DNA of 36,181 nt from Lishizhenia tianjinensis (GCA_945863425.1 CAMBBW010000006.1:1-36181), one strand, 5' to 3'. Shown: positions 16,201 through 24,446, numbered from the stretch's first letter. Program-made: numbers and translations. The notes: a model not told the origin generated them from the sequence alone.

Positions 16201-16205
16201 ATCAT
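13200..16205 (-). CDS. Secreted CotH-kinase/lamin-tail protein with T9SS type A sorting domain
   Basis: A 1001-residue exported protein. Domain order: signal peptide (1-19, IKITFFFSCFLLAFGFSAQ); first half of a lamin-tail domain (INEGCNKNFQTIVDEDGDFPDWIELYNAG, to about 92); an inserted surface-domain block (about 105-272, with QWDGFSNIVLNVC and YPAPYGNWYWGARHQILILASEL); the second half of the lamin-tail domain (about 283-337, ending VSIGRFTDGTDVLKWLTPSPAATN); a chitobiase-like domain (about 345-425, VYTLDGSTPTFNS); a CotH-type region (about 470-790, with GLYELREKFNKEFFEVHDG and RFGLIDLELSMQPN); an InlB-repeat-like domain (GYITDTLNPVFEG); and a T9SS type A domain (LYPNPASNQLVLSHDN to the end). 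CotH homologues phosphorylate spore-coat proteins in Bacillus; the role here, on the surface or outside the cell, is unknown. It has its own promoter directly upstream. Confidence 0.9.
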   Translation of the reverse strand: MIKITFFFSCFLLAFGFSAQVIINEGCNKNFQTIVDEDGDFPDWIELYNAGSQTVNLNSFSLTDNLVYPKKWEFLGVSMAPGEFKTVFCSGKNRMGGIPFQFGLSQTNYNPSVGWNTHTLATPFQWDGFSNIVLNVCSYNNTQYTENSVVTQTSTPFASTLVSFVDGSPAACNSSLGSLYNQRPNLKINNFQIGNGTIQNTNTEYPAPYGNWYWGARHQILILASELQAAGVVAGPLSTIAFDVVSTIGELYTYVDFSITTTAMTELTGVFMPENGFQLHANFKIDTQGEPITLLDPSEIVVSQLVVESPVRDVSIGRFTDGTDVLKWLTPSPAATNNSATTYTDTLISPAFTFSSGVYEDAFTVNITHPNSPTNTKLVYTLDGSTPTFNSLVYNLPISVTTTTVLRAQVYPLTTDMELLPSDHTVATYLFNVNHTTPIVLITTDQTNLYGPAGIFDNYNSDWLKPAHAAYLTEESGHPLAFETNTAIRPDGGAGGSRSQPQHSFRLSFAHAALGEKPVEYPIIPDRPNRTTYSDVYLRNGSNQYLSLPYKDASQVRMMSEGTKNYYSSYRPASVYINGQYFGLYELREKFNKEFFEVHDGANSDSIELLSLSYFYNLVLRAVEGNVDNFWNSYDSFLALNPSESNYFAQADNYFDLKHYTDYIIGESWMGNVDWPGNNIKIYRSDKTQNRWRFGLIDLELSMQPNGWTSCTDNHIRYMLDRDPNIPYINIWLRSIANETYRNYFINRYADQMNTSYKNDKLQAFEQAFFNGMLPEMPMEYARWGDPNNIQGQMDGFIQNHLIFKSELACRSNVVRSNLVSEFNLEKQITLALSVSPDTSGSIQLNTIQPEEYPWTGIYFDGVPVTMNAIPKAGFLFSHWGPNGYITDTLNPVFEGNVSENTPFKAYFSEIPPPVDGPDIHFSLYPNPASNQLVLSHDNKTLAEGCLFEIYDLNGRVLYQAPLDFASTTMSIDISKLRASLYFVKIKKNNATLDVIRFVKS

Positions 16206-16215
16206 GTGTCTCGTT

Positions 16216-16246
16216 CAAAAGTAACGAAAAAATGAAATAATAACAA
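16216..16246 (-). promoter_or_regulatory. Promoter of the CotH/T9SS gene (TTG-N20-TACTTTTG)
   Basis: On the minus strand TTG (16246-16244, within ATTTG) is followed after 20 bp by TACTTTTG (16223-16216), a full match to the -7 consensus. The box is only 10 nt upstream of the ATG, so the leader is very short. It lies between the stop of the upstream gene (16260) and the CotH start, making this gene separately transcribed. Confidence 0.7.
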
Positions 16247-16259
16247 ATTATTCGTAACG

Positions 16260-17588
16260 CTACCTATATTTTAAATAGTTTATGACATCTGAAAAATGTA
16301 CTTTAAACTCACCGAGCAACGATTGTTCCTCAAGCCCAAGGAGGTCGAACTGATATCTTTTTCCACTCCAAGTATGAAACACTGAGTTTGTAGTTGTTTC
16401 TTGTATTTCTGGGAAAGCATCTCCCGAATTGAAAACTGTATAATTTTCATATTCTTTGCGCGCCAGAGGAGGAGAAAACAAAAAGCGCGATTTTGACCCA
16501 TCCTGAGTTAGGATTCCTTTAGTATTTAACAATTGAAAAAAAGATTCTTTCTTGTCGTTCAAGGAGAGCATAATAGCATATTTTGGAACAGAAATCGCTT
16601 TGTATTTTCGGACTTCAATGGGATTAAACTCTTCATCCATCTGCGTTTCAATATACGTTTCTGAAATGGAAGTTACACCACCTTGAATAAATGAAATATC
16701 TCCCTCCCAAGCATTTAAAAATTCAGTGGTTGGAAAACTAATGCGTTTCGCTAGTTTATTAATAGCAATCAAAAATTCATCATCCGTATTTTCTCGAAAT
16801 TTCGTAATGTCTAGGTGTAAATTTAAAAGACTTGATGTCTGATCGCTTGGTTTGAAACCAAATCCTTTCTCTTTGATACTCAAGTTTAAAGAGAATTTAC
16901 GATTGATGGCCGTTTTTATTAAAAAATGACTCGAATCGCAATGAATGGAAAGCAGTGCTTTATTTAGTCCAAATTCAGTAAGTCGTTTAGATTGTGTGCT
17001 AATAACAAAAAAGTCTTTTTTAAAGGTGTTATCTTTTAAGAAGGCCTTCCACGTTGATGTTTGATCATTTAATTTAGCGTCAACAATGCGTTTAAATTTG
17101 GAAGATATCTGATTGCCTTTGTAGATAAATGCATAAGATTTATCATAATAAAAGTATAATTTTTCCTTTTTCAATACATATACTTTCTTGGAGCCAATTA
17201 AAGTGTCTTTTATGGGATAAATGATTTTCAAGCGGTTTATTCCCGCCATTACTTTGGAACTATCGGTTAATTCGGTAATTAAACCAAACTCTCCTTTGCT
17301 ATTTCCAAAAACATAGGAATGTTTTCTAAGGTCTATTCCATAATTTTTACTTTGGCTCAATAAAAAGTCATGAGCAATAAAATCTTTGACTGAAACCTGG
17401 TTTTTTTCAGTTATTTTTTCTGATTCTCGAGCAAAATCAATGAGTTTAACTCTACCAATAAATTCTTCATCTGGCAATCGGTCCTCAATGGTTGGGGCGG
17501 CAGGTTTTTCTGAAAAAAAAGGCTTTAGAACTAAAAAAGCGCCCAAGGAGAGGGCAAGTAAAAAAATAAAGAAAACCTTTTTAGCCAT
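16260..17588 (-). CDS. Unknown membrane-anchored or exported protein
   Basis: I do not recognise this 442-residue protein. It begins with Lys residues and a hydrophobic stretch (KKVFFIFLLALSLGAFLVL), followed directly by a charged segment. It is therefore probably anchored by one N-terminal helix and faces the periplasm; an uncleaved signal is more likely than a clean signal peptide, because no obvious cleavage site follows. The rest is alternating strands and charged loops without a catalytic motif I can name. It starts 4 bases after the stop of the 629-residue gene upstream, so the two are co-transcribed and probably act together. Both proteins have a similar texture (short strands, lines such as LYFYYDKSYAFIYKGNQ here and LYMINKNGVFILTNDED in the partner), raising the possibility that they are distant relatives. 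Confidence 0.75.
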   Translation of the reverse strand: MAKKVFFIFLLALSLGAFLVLKPFFSEKPAAPTIEDRLPDEEFIGRVKLIDFARESEKITEKNQVSVKDFIAHDFLLSQSKNYGIDLRKHSYVFGNSKGEFGLITELTDSSKVMAGINRLKIIYPIKDTLIGSKKVYVLKKEKLYFYYDKSYAFIYKGNQISSKFKRIVDAKLNDQTSTWKAFLKDNTFKKDFFVISTQSKRLTEFGLNKALLSIHCDSSHFLIKTAINRKFSLNLSIKEKGFGFKPSDQTSSLLNLHLDITKFRENTDDEFLIAINKLAKRISFPTTEFLNAWEGDISFIQGGVTSISETYIETQMDEEFNPIEVRKYKAISVPKYAIMLSLNDKKESFFQLLNTKGILTQDGSKSRFLFSPPLARKEYENYTVFNSGDAFPEIQETTTNSVFHTWSGKRYQFDLLGLEEQSLLGEFKVHFSDVINYLKYR

Positions 17589-17592
17589 TTAG

Positions 17593-19482
17593 TTATTTTG
17601 TGAGAATATAAATTGCATTTATCATATCCAAGACGTGCTCACCTGTTCCTTCTTTTCCTGTAACAAAATCATAGGTTAGATTCAAATTCGTTTGTTCTTT
17701 TAGTGTCTTAGACGTGGTTAATTCCATTGTTCCGGATTTACCGCGAAGCGCATCAATAATTTCATTTTCTTTCGGGGAAAAAATATCTCTTGGAAATAAA
17801 TTAACGGTTGAATTTAAATCGATTTTAGCGTACATCATTCCACCCTGTGCTGCTTTTTTTAATTCCTTAGAGGTAATGGCCTTTTTTTCGTATCCATTGG
17901 TGTAGTTTTTTGCAAGATCTTCGTCATTTGTCAAAATAAACACCCCATTTTTATTTATCATGTATAATGGAGCAGAATTCAATATTGCTTTATCCATAAC
18001 ATAATATTCACTGCCTTTAACGTTGTTTATATACTGAATATGGCCGTCTTTCCTGGTTGATAAAATTTTAGTCATGTATTTCAATATTTTCTCAGGAATG
18101 TCAGGCCTTTTCGTGCTTATTCCAACAGTGAAAACCGGCATATCCTCCTCTGCTTCTGTTTCTTTTTCATAATAATCGTATGTCTCTTCGTCATAAATAA
18201 ACTCAATCTTTTTTGTTTTGATTTTTTTTACTCCGTTAAAACTTCCAAAAACACTTCCTCGATAGGTATCGAATAGGGCGTCTTTATTAATGAATTCATT
18301 CATTAAATCAAGCATCATTACGTTTGCCGACAACCGATTATTGTTTTCTTCTTTAGAGAGTATGGGCATGATGATTTCATATGCTTTTTCGTATGCCTCA
18401 CGCATATTTACCTTGTATACAAAAAAGGCGGGAGAACTTTGGGGGATATATTTTTTTACCGCAGGATCCATTTTTGCGTCTGCTAAACTAACATAAATCT
18501 CACCGAGTTGTTTGTTATACTTGGTAACGACTTGAAATTCGATGTGATCACCTACAAAAACAAGATCTCCAGTAATTATATTTCCTTCATATAACTCATT
18601 CACATCTGAATAAATACTTGGAACAACACCGCTGAAATAGGCAAGTCCTTGTGTTTTTTCCATTTTACGGGAATAATCAAAATAAAATGTCCCTTCCGAA
18701 TTATGGGAAATTTGTTCTGCAAATCGACTATCCGTTGCAACTAATTTTTTATTATTAATAAATAATTCATCTAAAACCAGTTTTTCATAATCCAATTGAA
18801 GGGAAAACTGAATACTATCGCGTAATTCGTAGTAATTCTTCATTAAGTTCTCGGAGGTGTCTGAAAAATCATCTTCTGGATTCACCTCATAACCCTCATC
18901 AATTTTAACCTCTAAGGTGTCGCCCTCATCATACGGTTCTTCAACCGCCTCTTCTTCAAAATCATATTCCCATGGGCTATTGTTTCCTCTGGCGTACCAG
19001 ATAGAATCCGTTATCTTGTCTACTTTTTTTTCATTTGGTTCAACGCGAATTAATAATGCTGTTTTTCCCTTGATTAGCAAATTATTGAAATACGAATCAT
19101 GCCATTCAACACCGCTATAAGGGGATTCTACTGGGGAAAAGTCATCAAAAACAGTAAATAAATTAGTTATATTTGAAATACCAAAAGACACACCAGAAAT
19201 AGAATAATCTGGGTTTTTCCCTAAAAATATATTTATTTTCTGATCAAAATCGAGTCCAGAATCTTTAATCGTTTTGTTATTGGTTGAACCATCAAATAAT
19301 TCTTGCTGAAGTTCCTCCATAAAATCATATTGAACCAATTGATCCATGGAGATTTTTTGCAATAACTGAATATTGTTTAAACTAAAAACAGTGATTGCTT
19401 CGCTTGGTATTAATTCCTCTGACTTTTGAGCAACAACAGTTGAAACAACAAACAATGAACAAGCAAATAGAATTTTTTTCAT
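17593..19482 (-). CDS. Exported protein of unknown function (possibly DUF4836-like)
   Basis: A 629-residue protein with a clear signal peptide (MKKILFACSLFVVSTVVAQ). The mature start, EELIPSEAITVFSLNNIQLLQKISMDQLVQYDF, resembles Bacteroidota DUF4836/DUF3352-type proteins, which begin with a phrase like 'IP.DA..V..I....L' and contain repeated 'PLYMIN..GVFILTND..LA' units; this assignment is from memory of the pattern and uncertain. A very acidic stretch (about residues 165-215, with FEEEAVEEPYDEGDTLEV) and another in the second half (TYDYYEKETEAEEDM) could bind cations. No lipobox or T9SS domain is seen, so a periplasmic location is likely. It is the first gene of a two-gene operon with the 442-residue protein. 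Confidence 0.75.
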   Translation of the reverse strand: MKKILFACSLFVVSTVVAQKSEELIPSEAITVFSLNNIQLLQKISMDQLVQYDFMEELQQELFDGSTNNKTIKDSGLDFDQKINIFLGKNPDYSISGVSFGISNITNLFTVFDDFSPVESPYSGVEWHDSYFNNLLIKGKTALLIRVEPNEKKVDKITDSIWYARGNNSPWEYDFEEEAVEEPYDEGDTLEVKIDEGYEVNPEDDFSDTSENLMKNYYELRDSIQFSLQLDYEKLVLDELFINNKKLVATDSRFAEQISHNSEGTFYFDYSRKMEKTQGLAYFSGVVPSIYSDVNELYEGNIITGDLVFVGDHIEFQVVTKYNKQLGEIYVSLADAKMDPAVKKYIPQSSPAFFVYKVNMREAYEKAYEIIMPILSKEENNNRLSANVMMLDLMNEFINKDALFDTYRGSVFGSFNGVKKIKTKKIEFIYDEETYDYYEKETEAEEDMPVFTVGISTKRPDIPEKILKYMTKILSTRKDGHIQYINNVKGSEYYVMDKAILNSAPLYMINKNGVFILTNDEDLAKNYTNGYEKKAITSKELKKAAQGGMMYAKIDLNSTVNLFPRDIFSPKENEIIDALRGKSGTMELTTSKTLKEQTNLNLTYDFVTGKEGTGEHVLDMINAIYILTK

Positions 19483-19506
19483 GTGAGAGATTTAAGATAA
19501 ACCGAA

Positions 19507-19534
19507 CAATTATACGAAGTTAATCATTTTTCAA
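19507..19534 (-). promoter_or_regulatory. Candidate promoter for the exported-protein operon (TTG-N17-TATAATTG)
   Basis: On the minus strand TTG (19534-19532) and, 17 bp later, TATAATTG (19514-19507), which matches the -7 consensus except for one A in place of T. It is 24 nt from the ATG at 19482. The spacer is at the short end of the known range. Confidence 0.4.
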
Positions 19535-19545
19535 GCACACAAAGC

Positions 19546-20235
19546 TCACTTCTGATTGAGGTAAATTGTATTTTCTAAAATTTTAGGGTTTTTTGTCAAG
19601 GAATAAGCATTTGCCTTGAGCATTACGGCCATTCTGCTTGAAGAAATAGTAGCATTTGGATTATCCGTTTTTTCAACCGGTTTTTGAAATCGAGAAATGG
19701 TTGTGTAACTTCCTGTTCGAAGTAAATCCAATTCACTTTGTTTTATTTCAGATACCTTTTGCAGGGAAATTTCAGGAATTGAACGTTGCAATTTTGTTGA
19801 AGACCATGAAATCCAGTTATAAGCATAATCAACAGATCCTTTTTTGTCTATGGCAAGTGTGGTAATTACATTTTTTAATGCTTCTTGTAAAGCTGAAACA
19901 TTAGTGAAGTTACATTGAAATTTAATAATATAATCATCATACTTCGTTTCTACTTTCACATTTGAAATTCCCGGTTGTTTCGTTATTAAAGAAGTAAATT
20001 CTGCGACTTTTGATTTGATTTCAGGTAGTTTTGGGACTTTTTTACCATCCAAACTGTCCAAATTTAAAATGGTGTTAATTTTAGATTTACTAGAACTCAA
20101 GTTCACCGTGTATTTAAACGTTCCCGATCCGTCTAGGTTCATGGATAAATCATCTATAATTTCAATACATGAACTGAACCCCATTAACAAGGGAAAAATC
20201 CAAATACCTTTCAACCATTTTTTCACGTTATTCAT
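19546..20235 (-). CDS. Putative lipoprotein of unknown function
   Basis: A 229-residue protein with an N-terminal signal and lipobox, IWIFPLLMGFSSC, with the cysteine at residue 23, so it is predicted to be lipid-modified. In Bacteroidota such proteins sit at the periplasmic or outer face of the outer membrane. The mature protein starts IEIIDDLSMNLDGSGTFKYTVNLSSSKSKINTIL, a beta-rich pattern reminiscent of small membrane-associated lipoproteins that begin 'v.e.l.ln.dGsg.y...i..s', but I cannot name a family. There is no visible enzyme motif. It reads in the same direction as the flanking envelope genes, with gaps of 63 and 57 bases, and may be transcribed on its own: a weak TAGTTTTA box (7 of 8 matches) lies upstream. 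Confidence 0.75.
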   Translation of the reverse strand: MNNVKKWLKGIWIFPLLMGFSSCIEIIDDLSMNLDGSGTFKYTVNLSSSKSKINTILNLDSLDGKKVPKLPEIKSKVAEFTSLITKQPGISNVKVETKYDDYIIKFQCNFTNVSALQEALKNVITTLAIDKKGSVDYAYNWISWSSTKLQRSIPEISLQKVSEIKQSELDLLRTGSYTTISRFQKPVEKTDNPNATISSSRMAVMLKANAYSLTKNPKILENTIYLNQK

Positions 20236-20292
20236 TTAATTATATTACCCTTTGCTAAAACTATGCCAGCAGTTAAACCTTTATATACTTAA

Positions 20293-21084
20293 CTATCTTC
20301 CGTCGCCATCTAATATGTTCCCTAATCCTCCCAAAATACCGCCCTCTTCTTTTCGCTGCGTAGTACCATAAGCTAATATTCGAGAAGCGAGACGAGATAT
20401 TGGTAAAGTTTGAAGCCAAACTTCTCCCGGCCCTTTTAATGTTGCAAAGAAAACCCCTTCTCCGCCAAACAGCGTGTTTTTTATACCGCCGACAAATTGT
20501 ATATCATAATCAACATCTTGGGTATAAGCCACAATACATCCCGTATCAACGCGCAACACTTCGCCATGATTTAATTTTCTACTCATGACATGGCCTCCGG
20601 CGTGACAAAAAGCCATTCCATCTCCCTCTAATTTTTGCATAATAAATCCTTCGCCACCAAATAAACCCGTACCTAGTTTTCGTTGAAACTCAATTCCAAC
20701 AGAAACTCCTTTTGCGGCACACAAAAATGAATCCTTTTGACAGATGATTTTTCCATTGTACTGTTGCAAATCAATGGGGATTATTTTTCCTGGATAAGGC
20801 GAAGCAAAAGCCACTCGTGCCTTACCAAAACCCGTATGCGTAAAGGCTGTCATAAATAAACTTTCTCCGGTCAATAGCCGTTTTCCAGCACTCCACAACT
20901 TACCCATAAACCCTTGTTGCTGTTGGGAACCGTCTCCAAAAATTGTCTCCATTTGGATACCATCATCCATGTACATAAACGCACCAGATTCGGCAATGGC
21001 CGTTTCTTGTGGATCTAATTCGATTTCCACAAATTGCATTTCCTCTCCTTTGATGAAATAATCTATCTCGTGATTTGTTCTCAT
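20293..21084 (-). CDS. TIGR00266 / AIM24 family protein
   Basis: A 263-residue cytoplasmic protein of the AIM24/TIGR00266 family (tryptophan RNA-binding attenuator-like fold); the bacterial function is unknown, while the eukaryotic relative is needed for mitochondrial membrane organisation. Visible family features: [39 protein letters not shown] near the N-terminus, [30 protein letters not shown] in the middle, [45 protein letters not shown], and the near-repeat [34 protein letters not shown]. The C-terminal Gly-rich tail ([18 protein letters not shown]) is normal for the family. It is preceded by a full -7 box. Confidence 0.93.
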   Translation of the reverse strand: MRTNHEIDYFIKGEEMQFVEIELDPQETAIAESGAFMYMDDGIQMETIFGDGSQQQQGFMGKLWSAGKRLLTGESLFMTAFTHTGFGKARVAFASPYPGKIIPIDLQQYNGKIICQKDSFLCAAKGVSVGIEFQRKLGTGLFGGEGFIMQKLEGDGMAFCHAGGHVMSRKLNHGEVLRVDTGCIVAYTQDVDYDIQFVGGIKNTLFGGEGVFFATLKGPGEVWLQTLPISRLASRILAYGTTQRKEEGGILGGLGNILDGDGR

Positions 21085-21103
21085 ATAACTATTTTTGGCT
21101 CAA

Positions 21104-21111
21104 CAAATATA
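21104..21111 (-). promoter_or_regulatory. -7 box TATATTTG for the TIGR00266 gene
   Basis: A full match to TAnnTTTG on the minus strand, 19 nt upstream of the ATG at 21084. No TTG is seen at the expected -33 position. Confidence 0.45.
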
Positions 21112-21194
21112 ACGGAAAAGCGTTGTGTTTTATTCTTGATTTACCCGGATTAACTTATTTTACAAAAATTAGCAAGTATGCCCTGAATCGTAAA

Positions 21195-22538
21195 CTACTC
21201 TTTAATATAACTTACCACGTGCGTGCTTCCTTGATTATTCAGAATACTCACATAAAACAAGCCGCTGAAACGTTCCGGAATACATATAGAATCTCCCTCT
21301 CTAATTAACTCCACGTTTCTTCCGCTTGGATCTGTAGCCGTTATTAAAGCAACATTAGCTGACAACACAAACCTTCCATTTCCGGGGTTTGGAAAAACTG
21401 AAATCTCCAATTGTGATTCTTCTATTCCTAATTGATCTATAATTATACAATCAGAAGTATCTGAGCATCCATTTGCCAAAGTAACAATTACCGCATATTG
21501 ACCATTTATTGGTGGGGCATATTGAACGGATGTAGCACCGGGAATCAAAGTTAAGGATGGACACAAAAGCCACTGATATAAAGCGTTTGATTGCAAGGAA
21601 GTAATTTGACCATTGATAAACTCCAACCCAATATTAGGCGATGGTAAAACGCTAATCACTTGGGAAGATGTGTCACAAGTGATTGCATTACAAGCAACTA
21701 GTTGAACAACATAATTTCCTGGAGCATCGTAACACATAGCTGATGGATTTTGAAGAGTGGAAACTACACCATTACCAAAATCCCAAGCATAGGTTTGTGC
21801 ACCAGTGCTTGAATTGGTGAAGGCTGCACACCCCCCTTGACAAAGTTGATTTACATTAGATGTAAAACCGGCAAATACTGTTGGTTGACCTGGAGAAAGA
21901 ATTCGCAGATTATTAATTGCCAATGACGGGTCTGTTCCTGCTCCATCATTATCATTCACCCATTCAAAACCGATCTTTAAATTCGGAATATTCATGCAGG
22001 ATTGAGGTAAAGCTGCTGAAAACAGAGTCCATAACCCTTGTCCATTTCCACAAGTTGGGGCAGGAGAAATAGTTTGCATACTCAACCAAGTATTTCCGCC
22101 ATCAATACTGTAGATTATTTTTCCAAAGTCTGAACCAGATTGACCAACCCCAATATAATCAAACTCGATCCACAAATTTTGACTGTTTGAAGTATTAATT
22201 ACGTTTGCATAAACCGCTCTTGTGTGCGTTGTAGCATCAATGAAACCTAACCCCCCGTCGCCCGCATTGTATGTTGCGCCCGCACCCACACACCAAGATC
22301 CCTGACACCCCACGTGCAGCGTTTTATTTCCGTTGGTTGCAAGCCCGCATCCACCAACAGCAACACCACCTTCTGCATCTGAAATAAACCAAGAATTGGC
22401 ATCAATCCCATTGATCCCTGTTGATTGGTTCAAATTCCAGTTTGAGGGAGACTCAAAATCATCCTGCCATACAACAACTTGTGAATGCCCCAAATAAGAA
22501 ATAAATAAAAGACTTAAACAAAACAATATATTTTTCAT
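21195..22538 (-). CDS. Secreted PKD-domain protein with T9SS type A sorting domain
   Basis: A 447-residue exported protein. Signal peptide KNILFCLSLLFISYLGHSQ; a jelly-roll-like N-terminal domain (about 22-215, VVWQDDFESPSNWN ... IEFDYIGVGQSGSDFGKIIYSIDGGNTWLSM) of the kind found in reelin-type or MAM-like adhesive proteins; a PKD domain (about 220-298, CAAFTNSSTGAQTYAWDFGNGVVSTLQNPSAMCYDAPGNYVVQLVAC); an Ig-like HYR/SprB-style segment (YQWLLCPSLTLIPGATSVQYAPPINGQYAVIVTLANGCSDTSDC); and a C-terminal T9SS type A domain (ISVFPNPGNGRFVLSANVA to the end). It is exported through the T9SS and probably attached to the surface. Cysteines are frequent, mostly in pairs, suggesting disulfides. No catalytic domain is seen, so an adhesive or structural role is likely. 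Confidence 0.88.
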   Translation of the reverse strand: MKNILFCLSLLFISYLGHSQVVVWQDDFESPSNWNLNQSTGINGIDANSWFISDAEGGVAVGGCGLATNGNKTLHVGCQGSWCVGAGATYNAGDGGLGFIDATTHTRAVYANVINTSNSQNLWIEFDYIGVGQSGSDFGKIIYSIDGGNTWLSMQTISPAPTCGNGQGLWTLFSAALPQSCMNIPNLKIGFEWVNDNDGAGTDPSLAINNLRILSPGQPTVFAGFTSNVNQLCQGGCAAFTNSSTGAQTYAWDFGNGVVSTLQNPSAMCYDAPGNYVVQLVACNAITCDTSSQVISVLPSPNIGLEFINGQITSLQSNALYQWLLCPSLTLIPGATSVQYAPPINGQYAVIVTLANGCSDTSDCIIIDQLGIEESQLEISVFPNPGNGRFVLSANVALITATDPSGRNVELIREGDSICIPERFSGLFYVSILNNQGSTHVVSYIKE

Positions 22539-22606
22539 AATAACTTAATTTTGATGTGAATATATAAAAATTATTTACTAACCGCCAAAGATTTCAGAAT
22601 TGAACT

Positions 22607-22614
22607 TACTTTTG
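22607..22614 (+). promoter_or_regulatory. -7 box TACTTTTG for the hydrolase-ruvX operon
   Basis: A full TAnnTTTG match ending 10 nt before the ATG at 22625, predicting a leader of only a few nucleotides. It lies in the 86-bp divergent gap shared with the PKD/T9SS gene, for which I find only an imperfect box. Confidence 0.5.
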
Positions 22615-22624
22615 ATAAAAAAAC

Positions 22625-24016
22625 ATGAAAGTACTTTTTTGGATTATTCTTTTTTGGTCAATTGGCTCACTTTACGGTCAAACGATCACCGGAACATGGC
22701 ACGGGCTGCTAGATGTTGGAAAAAAATTACGCTTGGACATACATGTTACTCAAGAAGCAATTGGTTTTTCTGGAAAGTTAGATAGTCCCGATCAAGGAGC
22801 AAAAGATATACCTGCTACAAAGGTGGAATTTTCAGGCGGCACATTCGTTTTTGAAGTTAAAAACTTAGGTGTTTCTTATACTGGAACACTTAAAAACGAT
22901 ACCATAGATGGGTCGTTTAAACAAGGAGAATTTACTGCAAAATTACTATTGTCGCGAAAAGCGGTTGTGGTAAAAAAAGCGAATCGACCTCAAGAACCAA
23001 AGGGTCCATTTTCCTACACTGAAACTGAAGTAATATTTGAAAATTCTATTGAAAAATTTCCTTTAGCCGGCACATTAACCCTACCAAAAGGAGATGGGCC
23101 TTTTCCGGCGGTGATTTTAGTTAGCGGCAGTGGACCTCAAGATAGAAATGAGGAAATTTTAGGTCACAAACCCTTTTGGATAATCGCTGATTTTTTAACG
23201 AATCAAGGATTTGCGGTGTTGCGGTATGATGATCGAGGCACGGGTCAATCCAAAGGAGTTTTTGCTTCTGCAACCTCTGTTGAATTGGCCTCTGACGCAG
23301 AAAGCGCATTAGATTTCATGAGAAGCAACCCAAAAATTCAAAAGGATAAAATTAGCATAGCAGGACACAGCGAAGGAGCCATGATTGCGGTAATGTTGGC
23401 AGCAAAAATAAAAGATATTCATTCGGTTGTTTTAATGGCTGGACCAGCTATTCCGGGAGGTGATTTACTTTTAAAACAACAGTTTCTAATTAACAAAGCG
23501 AGTGGTGTTTCAGAAAAAATGAATAAATCCATCCAACGATTTAACCGAGAGATATACAAGATTGTAATTGAAGAAAAAACGCTACAAACGGCTAGGCCCA
23601 TTATTGAAAAAAAAGTAAGAAAGTCTCTAAAAAATGCAAAAGAAAAAGATTTAGCTGGTTATAATTCAAAAGAAGAACTAATTCAAGAAGCATTGAACAA
23701 TGTTTGCAATCCGTGGATGTTTTATTTCATAAAATACGACCCAAAAAACGATTTAGAAAAAGTAAACTGTCATGTGCTTGCATTAAATGGAAGTAACGAT
23801 TTGCAAGTGCCTCCAAAAGAAAACTTAAGCGCTATGGAAATGCACATTCCAAAATCAAGTAAAAGTTTGGTGTTTAAAGAATTGGCCCTTTTAAATCACT
23901 TATTTCAGGAATGTGAAACCGGAAATATCACAGAATACGAAACTATTGAACAAACGATTCAACCCGCCGTACTTAAATTGATGGGTGATTGGCTCACTTC
24001 AATTCAATCGCACTAA
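22625..24016 (+). CDS. Exported alpha/beta hydrolase with an N-terminal beta domain
   Basis: A 463-residue protein with a signal peptide (KVLFWIILFWSIGSLYGQ) and two parts. Residues about 20-115 form a small beta-rich domain (TITGTWHGLLDVGKKLRLDIHVTQEAIGFSGKLDSPDQGAKDIPATKVEF), a common N-terminal appendage in Bacteroidota hydrolases. Residues about 135-460 are an alpha/beta hydrolase of the S9/dienelactone-hydrolase type: LVSGSGPQDRNEEILGHKPFWIIADFL (oxyanion region), VLRYDDRGTGQSKG, nucleophile elbow SIAGHSEGAMIA, a likely acid in LALNGSNDLQVPP and the histidine in LLNHLFQE. The active-site triad is therefore complete. Substrate unknown; periplasmic esterase or peptidase activity is likely. 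ruvX starts 4 bases after its stop, so the two genes share a transcript although they are functionally unrelated. Confidence 0.9.
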   Translation: MKVLFWIILFWSIGSLYGQTITGTWHGLLDVGKKLRLDIHVTQEAIGFSGKLDSPDQGAKDIPATKVEFSGGTFVFEVKNLGVSYTGTLKNDTIDGSFKQGEFTAKLLLSRKAVVVKKANRPQEPKGPFSYTETEVIFENSIEKFPLAGTLTLPKGDGPFPAVILVSGSGPQDRNEEILGHKPFWIIADFLTNQGFAVLRYDDRGTGQSKGVFASATSVELASDAESALDFMRSNPKIQKDKISIAGHSEGAMIAVMLAAKIKDIHSVVLMAGPAIPGGDLLLKQQFLINKASGVSEKMNKSIQRFNREIYKIVIEEKTLQTARPIIEKKVRKSLKNAKEKDLAGYNSKEELIQEALNNVCNPWMFYFIKYDPKNDLEKVNCHVLALNGSNDLQVPPKENLSAMEMHIPKSSKSLVFKELALLNHLFQECETGNITEYETIEQTIQPAVLKLMGDWLTSIQSH

Positions 24017-24020
24017 TTTA

Positions 24021-24446
24021 ATGGCTAAAATAATTGCATTGGATTTTGGTCTAAAGCGAACAGGGCTGGCACTCACAGACGACGCATGTATTTTTGCTTT
24101 TGGACATAGCACCGTTGAGAGTAAGTACCTACTTCCAACCCTTCAATTATTGATTCCCAGTGAAAAAATAGGTACAATTGTATTAGGTAAGCCCAAACGA
24201 TTAGACAATAGTTTGTTTGAGATAAATGCGAATATCGATCAACTAATTTTGGTGTTAAAAGCAACATTTCCATCATGTGAAATTGTTCAAGTGGATGAGC
24301 GTTTTACTTCTAAAATGGCTGCGCATGCTATTTCTCAATCCGGCAAAGGGAAAAAAGAACGGCAAAGTAAGGAATTAGTTGACAAGGTAAGCGCTACATT
24401 GATTTTACAGTCATATCTAGATCAGCAATCACAAGGCCGATTTTAA
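24021..24446 (+). CDS. ruvX: Putative Holliday junction resolvase RuvX (YqgF)
   Basis: A 141-residue RNase H-like nuclease of the YqgF/RuvX family, linked to 16S rRNA 5' maturation and to junction resolution. Motifs: IALDFGLKRTGLALTD with the first metal-binding Asp, IVLGKPKRLDNSLFEI, and VQVDERFTSKMAAHAI with a conserved Asp-Glu. A third acidic position is probably the Asp in ELVDKVSATLILQSYL. I start at MAKIIALDFG (24021) because the family begins there; the track's upstream start overlaps the previous gene. The 3' end overlaps the 3' end of the convergent comEC gene by 18 bases. Confidence 0.93.
   Translation: MAKIIALDFGLKRTGLALTDDACIFAFGHSTVESKYLLPTLQLLIPSEKIGTIVLGKPKRLDNSLFEINANIDQLILVLKATFPSCEIVQVDERFTSKMAAHAISQSGKGKKERQSKELVDKVSATLILQSYLDQQSQGRF

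Noticed and set aside
23985-24020. Upstream 12 codons of the ruvX ORF
   Set aside because: They overlap the hydrolase gene and family members begin at MAKII.
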